DNA of 40,066 bases, taken from the IMG/VR virus record IMGVR_UViG_3300042691_032366, positions 1-40,066 of that record; one strand, written 5' to 3'. The position numbers were made by a program, and so were the translations under genes. Positions 7,134 through 14,266 of the stretch are shown here, one piece after another. This DNA comes from a virus. The notes below the pieces were generated by a model. It did no database searches. It was not told where the DNA came from and was given only the letters and a program-made list of their open reading frames with translations. Numbering within the stretch: position 1 is the first letter of the stretch; every line of letters starts with the position of its first letter.

Positions 7134-8597
7134 ATGATTATATATAACCAAGAAAAATTAGATGGATTAGAACAAGCTATTGCTTCACAACAATTTATAT
7201 CTGTAGCATCTATTGCTTCTCCAATTTCAGAAAACAATCAAAAAGTTGTTGCTAAAAACTTAAAATCATTAGCTTCTTATGATGATTCTGATCTTTATTA
7301 TGTACAATCTATTTTAGTTACATCATCTTGGAATAAAAATGATGATATATTTGATAAAGCAGAAGTGTGGGCAGCAAAAAATACTCCAGAAGATAAGCCA
7401 ACAAACTTAGAACATGATGAAAACACTATTATTGGCCATATAGTATCAAATTGGTCAATTACTGACGATGGAATTCTTATTGACGATTCCACACCTATAG
7501 AAAATTTGCCAGAAAAATTCCATATTGTAACAGGTTCTGTTATCTATAAAGCTTATGTTAATCCAGAATTAAAAGAAAGAACATCAAAATTAATAGCAGA
7601 AATAGAAAATGGATCAAAATATGTAAGTATGGAATGTATGTTTAAGGGTTTTGATTATGGATTAATCGACGAAAACACTGGCGAATATAAGATCTTATCA
7701 AGATCTAATGATACTGCTTTTCTAACAAAACACTTAAGAGCATACGGAGGAAGTGGCAAATACGAAAACCATAAACTAGGAAGAGTACTAAGACAGATCA
7801 CATTCTCTGGTAAAGGATATGTTGACAAACCAGCTAATCCAGATAGTATAATATTTAGTAAAGAAAATTTTATGAATATTGAAAATATAAAAAATACTGA
7901 AAAAAGTTTTTCAGGTGTATCAGAAATAAGTACAAATCCAATGGAGACTAATAATATGAGTTTAGAAAAAGAAATAGCCGAAATTAAAGAAAAAGTAGAA
8001 GCCATGAAAGATTGTGCTTCAGCAACTCAAGAGGCATATGCTCAAGTTAGTGAGCTTAAAGATAAACTAGTTGCTTTAGAAACAGAATTATCACAAACTA
8101 AAACTGCTTACGACGAACTCGTTTCTTCAACAGAAGCAGCTAAAAAAATGAGTGAAGAAGAAATGATGAAGAAAGAAGAAGAAATGAAAAAGGCTAAATC
8201 TGATTTAGATGAGGCTTTGGCAGCTGTAGCTGCATATAAGATGAAAGAAGAAGAAATGATGAAGAAAGAAAAGAAAATGAAAAGAATGGCAAGTCTTTTA
8301 GAAAAAGGACTAGACCAAGAAACTGCTTCATCCGCTGTCGATAATTTCGAATCACTAGAAGATAATGCTTTTGATGCTATGGTAGCACTAATCAGTAATG
8401 CTGCTAAAAAAATGTCACCAAAAAGCAAAGAAAACAACACAGTAAAAGCTGAAGAAGCTCTTGATAGTGTTGAATCTGAAACTGAACTTGATCTTAGTGC
8501 TGGTGAAGACAACACAGATAGTGTTGACTCAACTCGTGCAGCATTAGTAGATTTTGTATGCGCTAGACTAGGTAAAAAACTTAATAAGGGAGAATAA
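7134..8597 (+). CDS. Prohead maturation protease with C-terminal scaffold domain
   Basis: I place the start at 7134 rather than the in-frame ATG at 7122, because GGAATATA lies just ahead of 7134 while 7122 has no ribosome site; the product is then 487 residues. Numbered from 7122, residues about 55-245 form a prohead protease: the His98 region (NLEHDENTIIGHI) and the Ser169 strand (KYVSMECMF) are the likely catalytic pair. Residues 280-410 are a charged coiled coil with the twice-repeated EEEMMKKE, typical of scaffold. The last 60 residues are acidic. The protease would cleave scaffold and capsid proteins after shell assembly. A second start inside the gene gives the scaffold alone. Portal, protease, decoration and capsid order is standard. 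Confidence 0.82.
   Translation: MIIYNQEKLDGLEQAIASQQFISVASIASPISENNQKVVAKNLKSLASYDDSDLYYVQSILVTSSWNKNDDIFDKAEVWAAKNTPEDKPTNLEHDENTIIGHIVSNWSITDDGILIDDSTPIENLPEKFHIVTGSVIYKAYVNPELKERTSKLIAEIENGSKYVSMECMFKGFDYGLIDENTGEYKILSRSNDTAFLTKHLRAYGGSGKYENHKLGRVLRQITFSGKGYVDKPANPDSIIFSKENFMNIENIKNTEKSFSGVSEISTNPMETNNMSLEKEIAEIKEKVEAMKDCASATQEAYAQVSELKDKLVALETELSQTKTAYDELVSSTEAAKKMSEEEMMKKEEEMKKAKSDLDEALAAVAAYKMKEEEMMKKEKKMKRMASLLEKGLDQETASSAVDNFESLEDNAFDAMVALISNAAKKMSPKSKENNTVKAEEALDSVESETELDLSAGEDNTDSVDSTRAALVDFVCARLGKKLNKGE
7956..8597 (+). CDS. Nested scaffold protein (internal in-frame start)
   Basis: An ATG at 7956, codon 279 counted from 7122, is in frame with the protease and is preceded by GGAGACTAATAAT. 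This is nearly the ribosome-binding cassette that precedes the decoration and capsid genes (GGGAGAATAATAAT). Translation from here yields 213 residues, starting MSLEKEIAEIKEK, and made only of the coiled-coil and acidic tail, which is what a free scaffold looks like. Lambda C/Nu3 and herpesvirus assemblin genes use the same nested design, with an excess of scaffold made from the inner start. Expression is inferred from the ribosome site and the exact domain boundary. An alternative ATG at 7941 lies before the Shine-Dalgarno and is not favoured. Confidence 0.65.
   Translation: MSLEKEIAEIKEKVEAMKDCASATQEAYAQVSELKDKLVALETELSQTKTAYDELVSSTEAAKKMSEEEMMKKEEEMKKAKSDLDEALAAVAAYKMKEEEMMKKEKKMKRMASLLEKGLDQETASSAVDNFESLEDNAFDAMVALISNAAKKMSPKSKENNTVKAEEALDSVESETELDLSAGEDNTDSVDSTRAALVDFVCARLGKKLNKGE
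8154..8270 (+). repeat. 24-base direct repeat in the scaffold coding region
   Basis: The same 24 bases occur at 8154-8177 and 8247-8270, 93 bases apart and in frame, both encoding EEEMMKKE. They duplicate a heptad-like segment of the scaffold coiled coil and suggest a recent internal duplication. Confidence 0.8.
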
Positions 8598-9082
8598 TAA
8601 TATGGCTCTTAAATCAGATCGTATCGAACATTTAACAGATATCTCTTTTTTCATGACAACAACTGCCGAAAGAGGAGGTGTTGTTAGTGCCACCGCAACT
8701 AGTGGTTCTGGAGTATCAATGGATGATGCCAATGCAGTAGTAGCATACAGTGCTGTAGGCACAGGCGTTAATCCAGTTGGCGTTCTTCTTAATGATGTTG
8801 TTAATTATGATTTAACAAGACAACACATCAATTGGCACAAAGATGAAGTTCAAGTTGGTGGTAAAGTAACTTTACTTCGAGTAGGTCAAGTTACAACAAA
8901 CATGCTTGTTCCAGGTATTAGTCCAACAGTAGGCACCAAAGCTTATGTTGGCGCTAGTGGTCTAATTGGCACAAGTAGCACAAATTCTGTTCAAATCGGT
9001 TCGTTCCTCAGTAGTAAGGACGCCGATGGTTATGCCAAAGTATCCGTAAACATCGCTTAATTTAAGGGAGAATAATAATATG
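8586..9082 (+). repeat. Identical 19-base translation-start cassettes
   Basis: The 19 bases AAGGGAGAATAATAATATG occur at 8586-8604 (decoration protein) and 9064-9082 (major capsid). Close relatives precede the nested scaffold (7943-7958) and the first tail-tube gene (13394-13408). They mark the strongest ribosome sites in the window and justify the starts chosen. Confidence 0.8.
8602..9060 (+). CDS. Capsid decoration / head-stabilising protein
   Basis: A 152-residue, beta-rich protein lying between scaffold and major capsid genes, the usual place for a decoration or cement protein. The sequence is small-residue rich (Gly, Ser, Thr, Val), with DUF2190-like features such as VGGKVTLLRVGQVTTNML and a C-terminal SVQIGSFLSSKDADGYAKVSVNIA-type strand pair. 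It would sit on the outside of the shell and stiffen it after expansion. The ribosome site AAGGGAGA is strong, and its 19-base cassette is identical to that of the capsid gene, implying similar high translation. It has no transmembrane segment or signal peptide. The call rests on position and composition. Confidence 0.65.
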   Translation: MALKSDRIEHLTDISFFMTTTAERGGVVSATATSGSGVSMDDANAVVAYSAVGTGVNPVGVLLNDVVNYDLTRQHINWHKDEVQVGGKVTLLRVGQVTTNMLVPGISPTVGTKAYVGASGLIGTSSTNSVQIGSFLSSKDADGYAKVSVNIA

Positions 9083-10108
9083 TCCAATAAAGCTTTTGAA
9101 CCAACACCAGAGCTTACTGATCTTCTAGTTCGTTCTGGTTCTTTAAATAAAGAAGAGGCTCTTGCAGCTAATGCCGAATTTGCAAAAGCTCTAGAACTTC
9201 CTCTTCGTCAGGGTATTTTAAATGGCGATATTCTAGACGGTATCTTTGAGCCAATCACACTAAGTCAAAGTGCCACTCCAGAATTTCCATTAGACTTTTT
9301 AGCTCCAGGCACCGAAAAAGATTTCGTAGCCTATACTATCCCAAATCATGGATATATTCCAGAGCGTCACGTTGAAGGCGATTATGTCATGGTTCCAACC
9401 TATGATATTGGTGCTTCAATCGACTATCTCCTAAAATATGCTCGTGATGCTCGTTGGGACGTAGTTGGTCGTGCTATGGAAGTTATGGAAGCCCAATTCG
9501 TAAAGAAGATGAACGATGATGGCTGGCATACACTTCTAGCTGCTGGTGTTGATCGTAACATAGTAGTATTCGATAGTGATGCTGATCAAGGTCAATTTAC
9601 CAAACGCTTAGTCAGTCTTATGAAGACTGTTATGCGTAGAAATGGTGGCGGCAATAGCGCAAGTAATAACCGTGGTATTCTAACTGACCTTTATGTCAGC
9701 CCAGAAGCTATGGAAGATATCCGCAACTGGGGGGTTGATCAAGTTGATGAAGTAACACGTAGAGAAATCTATGTTGCTGCTGATGGTAGTCTTAATCGTG
9801 TATTTGGAGTTAATTTACATGATCTAGACGAACTAGGCGAAGATCAAGAATATCAGTTGTTCTACGAAAACGTTCTAAATGGTACACTACCACAAGATGT
9901 TGGTGGAGATGTAAATAACGACAAAGTTGAACTTGTTGTTGGTTTAGATCTTCGTAAGAGAGATAGTTTTATCATGCCAATTCGTGAACAAGTTCAAATC
10001 TTTGAAGATGATACATTACATCGTCAAAAGAGAGCTGGTTTCTATGGATGGGCTGAACAAGGCTTTGCTGTTCTAGATAATCGCAGAGTTTTACTAGGCG
10101 CTCTCTAA
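9080..10108 (+). CDS. Major capsid protein
   Basis: A 342-residue shell protein, presumably of the HK97 fold. The first 60 residues are helical and acidic, like a delta domain, and may be trimmed. A central segment (GDYVMVPTYDIGASIDYLLKYARDARWDVVGRAMEVMEAQF) would carry the strand and spine helix, and the C-terminus ends with a domain containing RKRDSFIMPIREQVQIF and GWAEQGFAVLDNRRVLLG. Codon use differs from most of the window: arginine is often CGT or CGC rather than AGA, and the gene looks less A/T-rich, which fits very high expression. It has the strongest ribosome site in the window and a strong terminator directly after it. I see no frameshift or immunoglobulin extension. Confidence 0.88.
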   Translation: MSNKAFEPTPELTDLLVRSGSLNKEEALAANAEFAKALELPLRQGILNGDILDGIFEPITLSQSATPEFPLDFLAPGTEKDFVAYTIPNHGYIPERHVEGDYVMVPTYDIGASIDYLLKYARDARWDVVGRAMEVMEAQFVKKMNDDGWHTLLAAGVDRNIVVFDSDADQGQFTKRLVSLMKTVMRRNGGGNSASNNRGILTDLYVSPEAMEDIRNWGVDQVDEVTRREIYVAADGSLNRVFGVNLHDLDELGEDQEYQLFYENVLNGTLPQDVGGDVNNDKVELVVGLDLRKRDSFIMPIREQVQIFEDDTLHRQKRAGFYGWAEQGFAVLDNRRVLLGAL

Positions 10109-10135
10109 TTATCAGTTTATTTTCTCTTAAACAAG

Positions 10136-10164
10136 AAAGCCGCTCCTTTGGGGCGGCTTTTTTT
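10136..10164 (+). terminator. Strong rho-independent terminator after the capsid gene
   Basis: An 11-pair stem (10136-10146 with 10150-10160, containing GCCGC/GCGGC and one G-T wobble) with a three-base TTT loop runs into seven T (10158-10164). It ends or attenuates the portal-to-capsid transcript before the neck genes. Confidence 0.92.
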
Positions 10165-10211
10165 GTATCGGTGTATATACTTTTATATCAAAATCAATAA
10201 GGAAATATTTT

Positions 10212-10736
10212 ATGTCATGGCAAAATGAAATGACTATTATGGTTAGAACGCTAATTAATGACAATATTGCTCCATACCAATTTTCTGATGAAAGAATACA
10301 ACAGACTATCTTAGTTGCTGGAAAATATGTTCAATTTGATGTTGTTTTAGATCATCCATATACTATTGATGTTGTTAACGGTACTATTAATCCTGATCCT
10401 ACTACTGATAGTGATGAAATTTTTATTATTTTAACTTCTCTTAAGGCTGCGTGTTTAGTAGACCAAGGCACACTAAGAACTAAAGCAGCAATGGATGGCG
10501 TTAGAGCAGCTCTTGGTCCAGCTAGTTTAAGTGTAACGGGATCCTCTGCTGGATGGGAGATGATTTTAAAACATGGTCCGTGTAAATTATATGACGATCT
10601 TGTTGAGCATTGGGACGTTGCTAATGCTAGCGCTATAGCTGCTGTATTAGGTCCATTTTCTGGTAATCAATTCGATCCAGAATTACAAAGAACTAAAAGT
10701 AGATTTGATCCATATAGAACTGGTTTTTATTCATAG
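10212..10736 (+). CDS. Probable head-tail connector (adaptor) protein
   Basis: A 174-residue protein, first gene after the capsid terminator. The helical N-terminus (NEMTIMVRTLINDNIAPYQFSDERIQQTILVAGKYV), a short strand region, then a helix with FIILTSLKAACLVDQGTLRTKAA, match the general layout of gp6/gp15-type head-tail adaptors, which bind under the portal and extend the DNA channel. The last 40 residues are rich in Pro, Asp and Arg. It has a good AAGGA ribosome site, and its stop lies nine bases before the next ATG. The assignment combines position and secondary-structure pattern. Confidence 0.6.
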   Translation: MSWQNEMTIMVRTLINDNIAPYQFSDERIQQTILVAGKYVQFDVVLDHPYTIDVVNGTINPDPTTDSDEIFIILTSLKAACLVDQGTLRTKAAMDGVRAALGPASLSVTGSSAGWEMILKHGPCKLYDDLVEHWDVANASAIAAVLGPFSGNQFDPELQRTKSRFDPYRTGFYS

Positions 10737-10745
10737 GAATAATTT

Positions 10746-11141
10746 ATGTCATCATTTTGTGTTTCAATTTTTAATACATTAGAAAATCCAGCAGAAAATG
10801 ACTCTTGCTTTGTGACAGCTACAAAAAATTTGACCTTAAATAAAGGAAGTAGTTATAGAATTACATTTTTAGTATCTAAAAACGGAGACGGTGTTGATCT
10901 TAGCTCATACTCATTAAGAGGAGATATTAGATCCTCGTCAACATCAGATTTAATTTTATTAAATATGTCTACCTCAAATCTATTACTAAAAATAGATACT
11001 AATAATAGCGCTATAATTATGAATATTCCAGAAACTTTTACTCGGAGAATACAACAAAATATCGCTATCTATAATATAGAATTATTGAATAATAATTCTG
11101 AAACTAGTAAAATTGTTACTGGTATTATTACTTTTGTTTAA
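10746..11141 (+). CDS. Small beta-sandwich virion protein, unknown role
   Basis: A 131-residue, beta-rich protein. The pattern LTLNKGSSYRITFLVSK...SLRGDIRSS...IYNIELL...KIVTGIITF is that of a small Ig-like domain seen in baseplate upper proteins and in assorted phage structural proteins; here it fills essentially the whole gene. It lies among neck genes, so a head-completion or decoration role is possible. AGGA precedes the ATG. The next gene follows after 14 bases. I do not recognise a specific family. Confidence 0.55.
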   Translation: MSSFCVSIFNTLENPAENDSCFVTATKNLTLNKGSSYRITFLVSKNGDGVDLSSYSLRGDIRSSSTSDLILLNMSTSNLLLKIDTNNSAIIMNIPETFTRRIQQNIAIYNIELLNNNSETSKIVTGIITFV

Positions 11142-11155
11142 TATAAATATATAAC

Positions 11156-11665
11156 ATGAATATCATTACTAATGATTTAAAACTTCTATATAAAAATATG
11201 ATAGATGAACTTCTCAGAGAAGGATCTTTATCTTTGCCATGTAAGCTTATCTATGAGGGATCAAAATTTATAGAGTGTGTTAATTGTTATATAGATCCTA
11301 TATCTCATAAATCCAGCAACAGGCACAAAACTGGAGGACCATTAGTTTTCGCAGAAGGACAATTGTGTCCTTATTGTTCTGGCGCTGGAGGAATATTTCA
11401 AGAAGCATCAGAAACTATTAATATGTTGGTTTTGTTTGATTATAAATATTGGATTAATTTTAATGCTAAAATACATAGTCCAGACGGACTTGTTCAAACT
11501 ATTAGTAAATTTGAAGATTTTCCTAAAATTAAAAGCTGCAATCAAATTATTATAGATAGCAATATACAAAACTATACTGAAAGTTATTATAAAAGAAATA
11601 GCGAACCAGAACCGTGCGGATTTGGAGATAGTTCTTATATTTTTACGTATTGGAAGAAAATATGA
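11156..11665 (+). CDS. Neck/connector-type protein with Cys4 zinc ribbon
   Basis: A 169-residue protein carrying two CxxC knuckles, Cys41/Cys44 (CVNC) and Cys71/Cys74 (CPYCSGAGG). The second resembles half of a DnaJ-type zinc finger. Beta strands follow (INMLVLFDYKYWINF and IKSCNQIIIDSNI), as in head-closure or stopper proteins of other siphoviruses. No Shine-Dalgarno is visible before the ATG, so expression may rely on the upstream gene. It overlaps the next gene by ATGA. A stopper or tail-completion role is inferred from position only. Confidence 0.55.
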   Translation: MNIITNDLKLLYKNMIDELLREGSLSLPCKLIYEGSKFIECVNCYIDPISHKSSNRHKTGGPLVFAEGQLCPYCSGAGGIFQEASETINMLVLFDYKYWINFNAKIHSPDGLVQTISKFEDFPKIKSCNQIIIDSNIQNYTESYYKRNSEPEPCGFGDSSYIFTYWKKI

Positions 11666-12306
11666 CAAAACTATCATTTTCAATTAAATTATTAGAGAAT
11701 AATTCTACTATATCTAAAAATATTGCACAGGCATTATTGTCGGATGTGACAGCATATTTTAATAATATAGCAAATAAAATAAAACAAAATATACCAGATA
11801 TAGTTATAAATAATATTATTAATCAACCAGAATATTCAGCATTATCGAGTGGTAATTTACAATATGAATTAGGTATCACTAATCCAGCAGCTAGATTATC
11901 AGAAATTTTAGATACAATCAGATCTGGAACACTAGTAAATATTAAACCGCCTAAGATTATATCAAATAAAATTTCTGCTGGTATTAAATTACAAATGATA
12001 CAAAAAGACTTTTCTGATTTATTAAGCTTGGGGTCATCTAGTTTTATAAGCGAAAAAGGGTCTCAAATAGATTGGTTAAGGTGGCTCTTATTAGAGGGTG
12101 ATTCTGTTATTATTAGTGACTATAATTTTATTCTTGGACCAAATGACGCATCAAGAACTGGCGGAGGTATAATGAGACAAACAAATGGAGGATCATGGAG
12201 AGTTCCTCCTGAATATGCTGGTAACATTAATAATAATTGGATTACTAGAGGCTTAGACAGTGCCACATCACAAATAGATCAATTTATAACAAGTCTGATT
12301 AAATAA
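11662..12306 (+). CDS. Probable neck / tail-completion protein
   Basis: I set the start at the ATG at 11662, which overlaps the previous stop (ATGA) and has GGAAG seven bases ahead. An upstream TTG at 11650 would add only four residues. The 214-residue product begins with an amphipathic helical half (about 1-110). Its C-terminal domain has the stretches IDWLRWLLLEGDSVII, FILGPNDASRTGGG and GSWRVPPEYAG, a pattern I associate with neck proteins of tailed phages that attach the tail to the portal complex. Its N-terminal half resembles HK97 gp10-type proteins in helix content only. The function is inferred from location. Confidence 0.55.
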   Translation: MTKLSFSIKLLENNSTISKNIAQALLSDVTAYFNNIANKIKQNIPDIVINNIINQPEYSALSSGNLQYELGITNPAARLSEILDTIRSGTLVNIKPPKIISNKISAGIKLQMIQKDFSDLLSLGSSSFISEKGSQIDWLRWLLLEGDSVIISDYNFILGPNDASRTGGGIMRQTNGGSWRVPPEYAGNINNNWITRGLDSATSQIDQFITSLIK

Positions 12307-12317
12307 AGGAATAAATT

Positions 12318-13301
12318 ATGGTTTTTAATCCATCTTTTATTGGTGTTCAAAGCTTAGGACAATCATTATTCATTAATGAATTAATAAATAATTATAAGTC
12401 TTTTCTGGACTGGGGATTTTTGAACATCGGAGGATTTACCAATGTATCGACACCAACAACAAATATAAATAATTTTAATTTACATATTTTAAAACCTACT
12501 AAAGATCCAAACTATACCACAAATACGGTATGGCAAACTCCTAGAAAAGATTGGGTTTACGAAAGTGGCATAAATTATAGTGGTGTACAACCAATAAATT
12601 TTAGTGGAATATATGTTGGATCTTCTTTTTACCCAGCTCCTACTGGAGATGCTAATATTGGATATAAAATTAATTATCCAGATGGTAGAGTTGTCTTTAA
12701 TCAACCAATTCCCACAGGAACATCTGTGACAGCAGAATATTCTTATAGAAATATTCAAATTTATAAAATGGAAGAATTTCCTTATTGGAAAGAAATCCAA
12801 CAGGCGTCGTTAGAAAATAAAACAGGCTTTAGCTTATCAGACAAAGGGGAATTCAGTATTTCTGCTGAAAAACGAATTCAACTACCAGCCGTTATTATAG
12901 AAGCTGTAGCAAGATCAAATAGCAAGCCACTTCAACTAGGAGACGTATCACAAATAATTGAACAAGATTTATTATTTCATATATTATCTGATAATTCTAA
13001 AGATAAAAATAATATAATTGATATTTTAAGATTACAAAAAGATAGAATTCTTTATTTATATAATACTGATAATGTAGTAAAATCTGGAGTATATCCTTTA
13101 AATTATGATGGTTCTAAAAATATAAATGGTCAAAATTATAATATTATTGTAAATAATCCATCATACCAATGGATAAAATGTCGAATAAAAGATATTAATA
13201 TTTCTGATATTAATTTTATTAATATTAGATTATATGGAGCTATTGTTAGAATTACAAACGAAGTATTGATATATAATCAAGATAATAGTTTATGTAATTA
13301 G
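12318..13301 (+). CDS. Neck or tail-terminator-region protein, unknown family
   Basis: A 327-residue protein with an AAAGGA ribosome site. The N-terminal third contains the segment INNYKSFLDWGFLNIGGFTNV. Next is a beta-rich portion with YPDGRVVFNQPIPTGTSVTAEYSY, a turn pattern common in phage structural proteins. A long mixed C-terminal part ends in a strand-rich segment (YQWIKCRIKDINISDINFINIRLYGAIVRITNEV). It is the last gene before the tail-tube pair, a place where tail-terminator proteins usually lie, but at 327 residues it is larger than a typical terminator. About 100 A/T-rich bases with a palindrome separate it from the tube gene. Confidence 0.5.
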   Translation: MVFNPSFIGVQSLGQSLFINELINNYKSFLDWGFLNIGGFTNVSTPTTNINNFNLHILKPTKDPNYTTNTVWQTPRKDWVYESGINYSGVQPINFSGIYVGSSFYPAPTGDANIGYKINYPDGRVVFNQPIPTGTSVTAEYSYRNIQIYKMEEFPYWKEIQQASLENKTGFSLSDKGEFSISAEKRIQLPAVIIEAVARSNSKPLQLGDVSQIIEQDLLFHILSDNSKDKNNIIDILRLQKDRILYLYNTDNVVKSGVYPLNYDGSKNINGQNYNIIVNNPSYQWIKCRIKDINISDINFINIRLYGAIVRITNEVLIYNQDNSLCN

Positions 13302-13357
13302 CCATAATTTATTTATATATTTATTTATATGATTATCGTTTTTTAATATTTTGGGTG

Positions 13358-13374
13358 TATGATAAGATATCATA
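13358..13374. repeat. Inverted repeat TATGATA-AGA-TATCATA ahead of the tail-tube gene
   Basis: Perfect 7-base arms flank a 3-base spacer, 31 bases before the tail-tube start. It could be an operator half-site pair or a weak mRNA hairpin. It contains an ATG-like region only by chance. The surrounding 13302-13357 is A/T-rich, with TTTATATAT-like stretches but no convincing promoter. Confidence 0.55.
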
Positions 13375-13405
13375 TTCCCAATGCAACTATTACGGAGATA
13401 TTAAT

Positions 13406-14209
13406 ATGGCAGAGCGTATATTTTATGCCACACATAACGTTACTTTAGGAGGCGCCTCTCTTCAAGGCGTACAAAGTGTAAGCTTAACATCAAGCGTAGG
13501 TTTAGATCCAGTTTTTCAATTAGGTCAATGTGATCCGGTTGACTTTATTCAAAACGTGCCAGAAGTTGAAGTAACTATTACACGAGCAATACAGGGCGGG
13601 GCAGCTATTTCATTAGCTCTTAATAACCAAAGTTGTGAACTCGCTGAAGAACTTCTTAATGAAGAAAAAACAATTGTAATAGGTAGTTCAGAAGGTGGTT
13701 TTACAGTTGATAATGCTTTAATTAGTGGATATAGTGTTAACTTTACTACTGACGGTGTGTTTACAGAAGAAATTACATATGTTGGAGACACTTTAACATC
13801 TGGTGGTTCTTTTAGCCCAAGTAATGATAATATCCATTTACCATACAGGCCAGACTGGACTGGTGTTAGTGGAGCTACTAGCGCTAGACTTACTCTTGCT
13901 ATCAATAGAGAGCCAACCTTTGTTCTTGGTCAATATAGACCACTTAAAAGATTCGTACAGTTTCCAATCGAAGCTACTCTAGAAATTGGATATCTATTAC
14001 CAGACGCTGGATCAACCCCAACAGATCCACCCGTTTGTGCCACTTTACCAAATGGTAATCAAAGCTTTAGTATTGGCGCTTGCGGTAGCACATGGTCTGT
14101 GAGTAACGCCAGATTAAGTAATATTGGTTATAGTGGTGGTGATGTTGGTGGTGGTAATGTTGAGGTTACCTATACATATACATCCTATAATAATTTTAGT
14201 ATTGGCTAA
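13406..14209 (+). CDS. Tail tube protein A (duplicated tube domain)
   Basis: The start is set at 13406, where GGAGATATTAAT precedes the ATG; the upstream in-frame ATG-region start at 13355 has no ribosome site. The 267-residue protein is beta-rich. Two related segments are visible: residues 22-58 (SVSLTSSVGLDPVFQLGQ, then VPEVEVTITR) and 157-193 (SARLTLAINREPTFVLGQ, then FPIEATLEIG). This suggests two copies of the tube fold in one chain, as in phage T5, where such a protein builds trimeric rings with pseudo-sixfold symmetry. A C-terminal domain (SFSIGACGSTWSV...SGGDVGGGNVEVTYTYTSY) is shared with the next gene. Its rings would stack along the tape measure to form the tail. Confidence 0.75.
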   Translation: MAERIFYATHNVTLGGASLQGVQSVSLTSSVGLDPVFQLGQCDPVDFIQNVPEVEVTITRAIQGGAAISLALNNQSCELAEELLNEEKTIVIGSSEGGFTVDNALISGYSVNFTTDGVFTEEITYVGDTLTSGGSFSPSNDNIHLPYRPDWTGVSGATSARLTLAINREPTFVLGQYRPLKRFVQFPIEATLEIGYLLPDAGSTPTDPPVCATLPNGNQSFSIGACGSTWSVSNARLSNIGYSGGDVGGGNVEVTYTYTSYNNFSIG

Positions 14210-14212
14210 TAA

Positions 14213-14224
14213 TAAGAATTCTTA
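14213..14224. repeat. Perfect 12-base palindrome TAAGAATTCTTA between the tube genes
   Basis: The palindrome lies four bases after the stop of tube gene A and about 40 bases before the GTG of tube gene B. It could be a protein site or a weak hairpin separating the two messages; no T tract follows closely. Confidence 0.4.
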
Positions 14225-14266
14225 ATTTTTAAATTTAATTTATATACAAACTAAAAGGACAAGTTT

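Noticed and set aside
8108-8515. Leftward 135-residue reading frame opposite the scaffold
   Set aside because: An antisense shadow of the Glu/Lys-rich coiled coil; no ribosome site and composition unlike a protein.
11650-11661. TTG start for the neck gene
   Set aside because: The ATG at 11662 has a better ribosome site and an ATGA overlap with the previous gene.
13355-13405. N-terminal extension of tail tube A from 13355
   Set aside because: No ribosome site, and the segment lies over a palindrome; the ATG at 13406 has GGAGA at proper distance and begins the conserved tube sequence.
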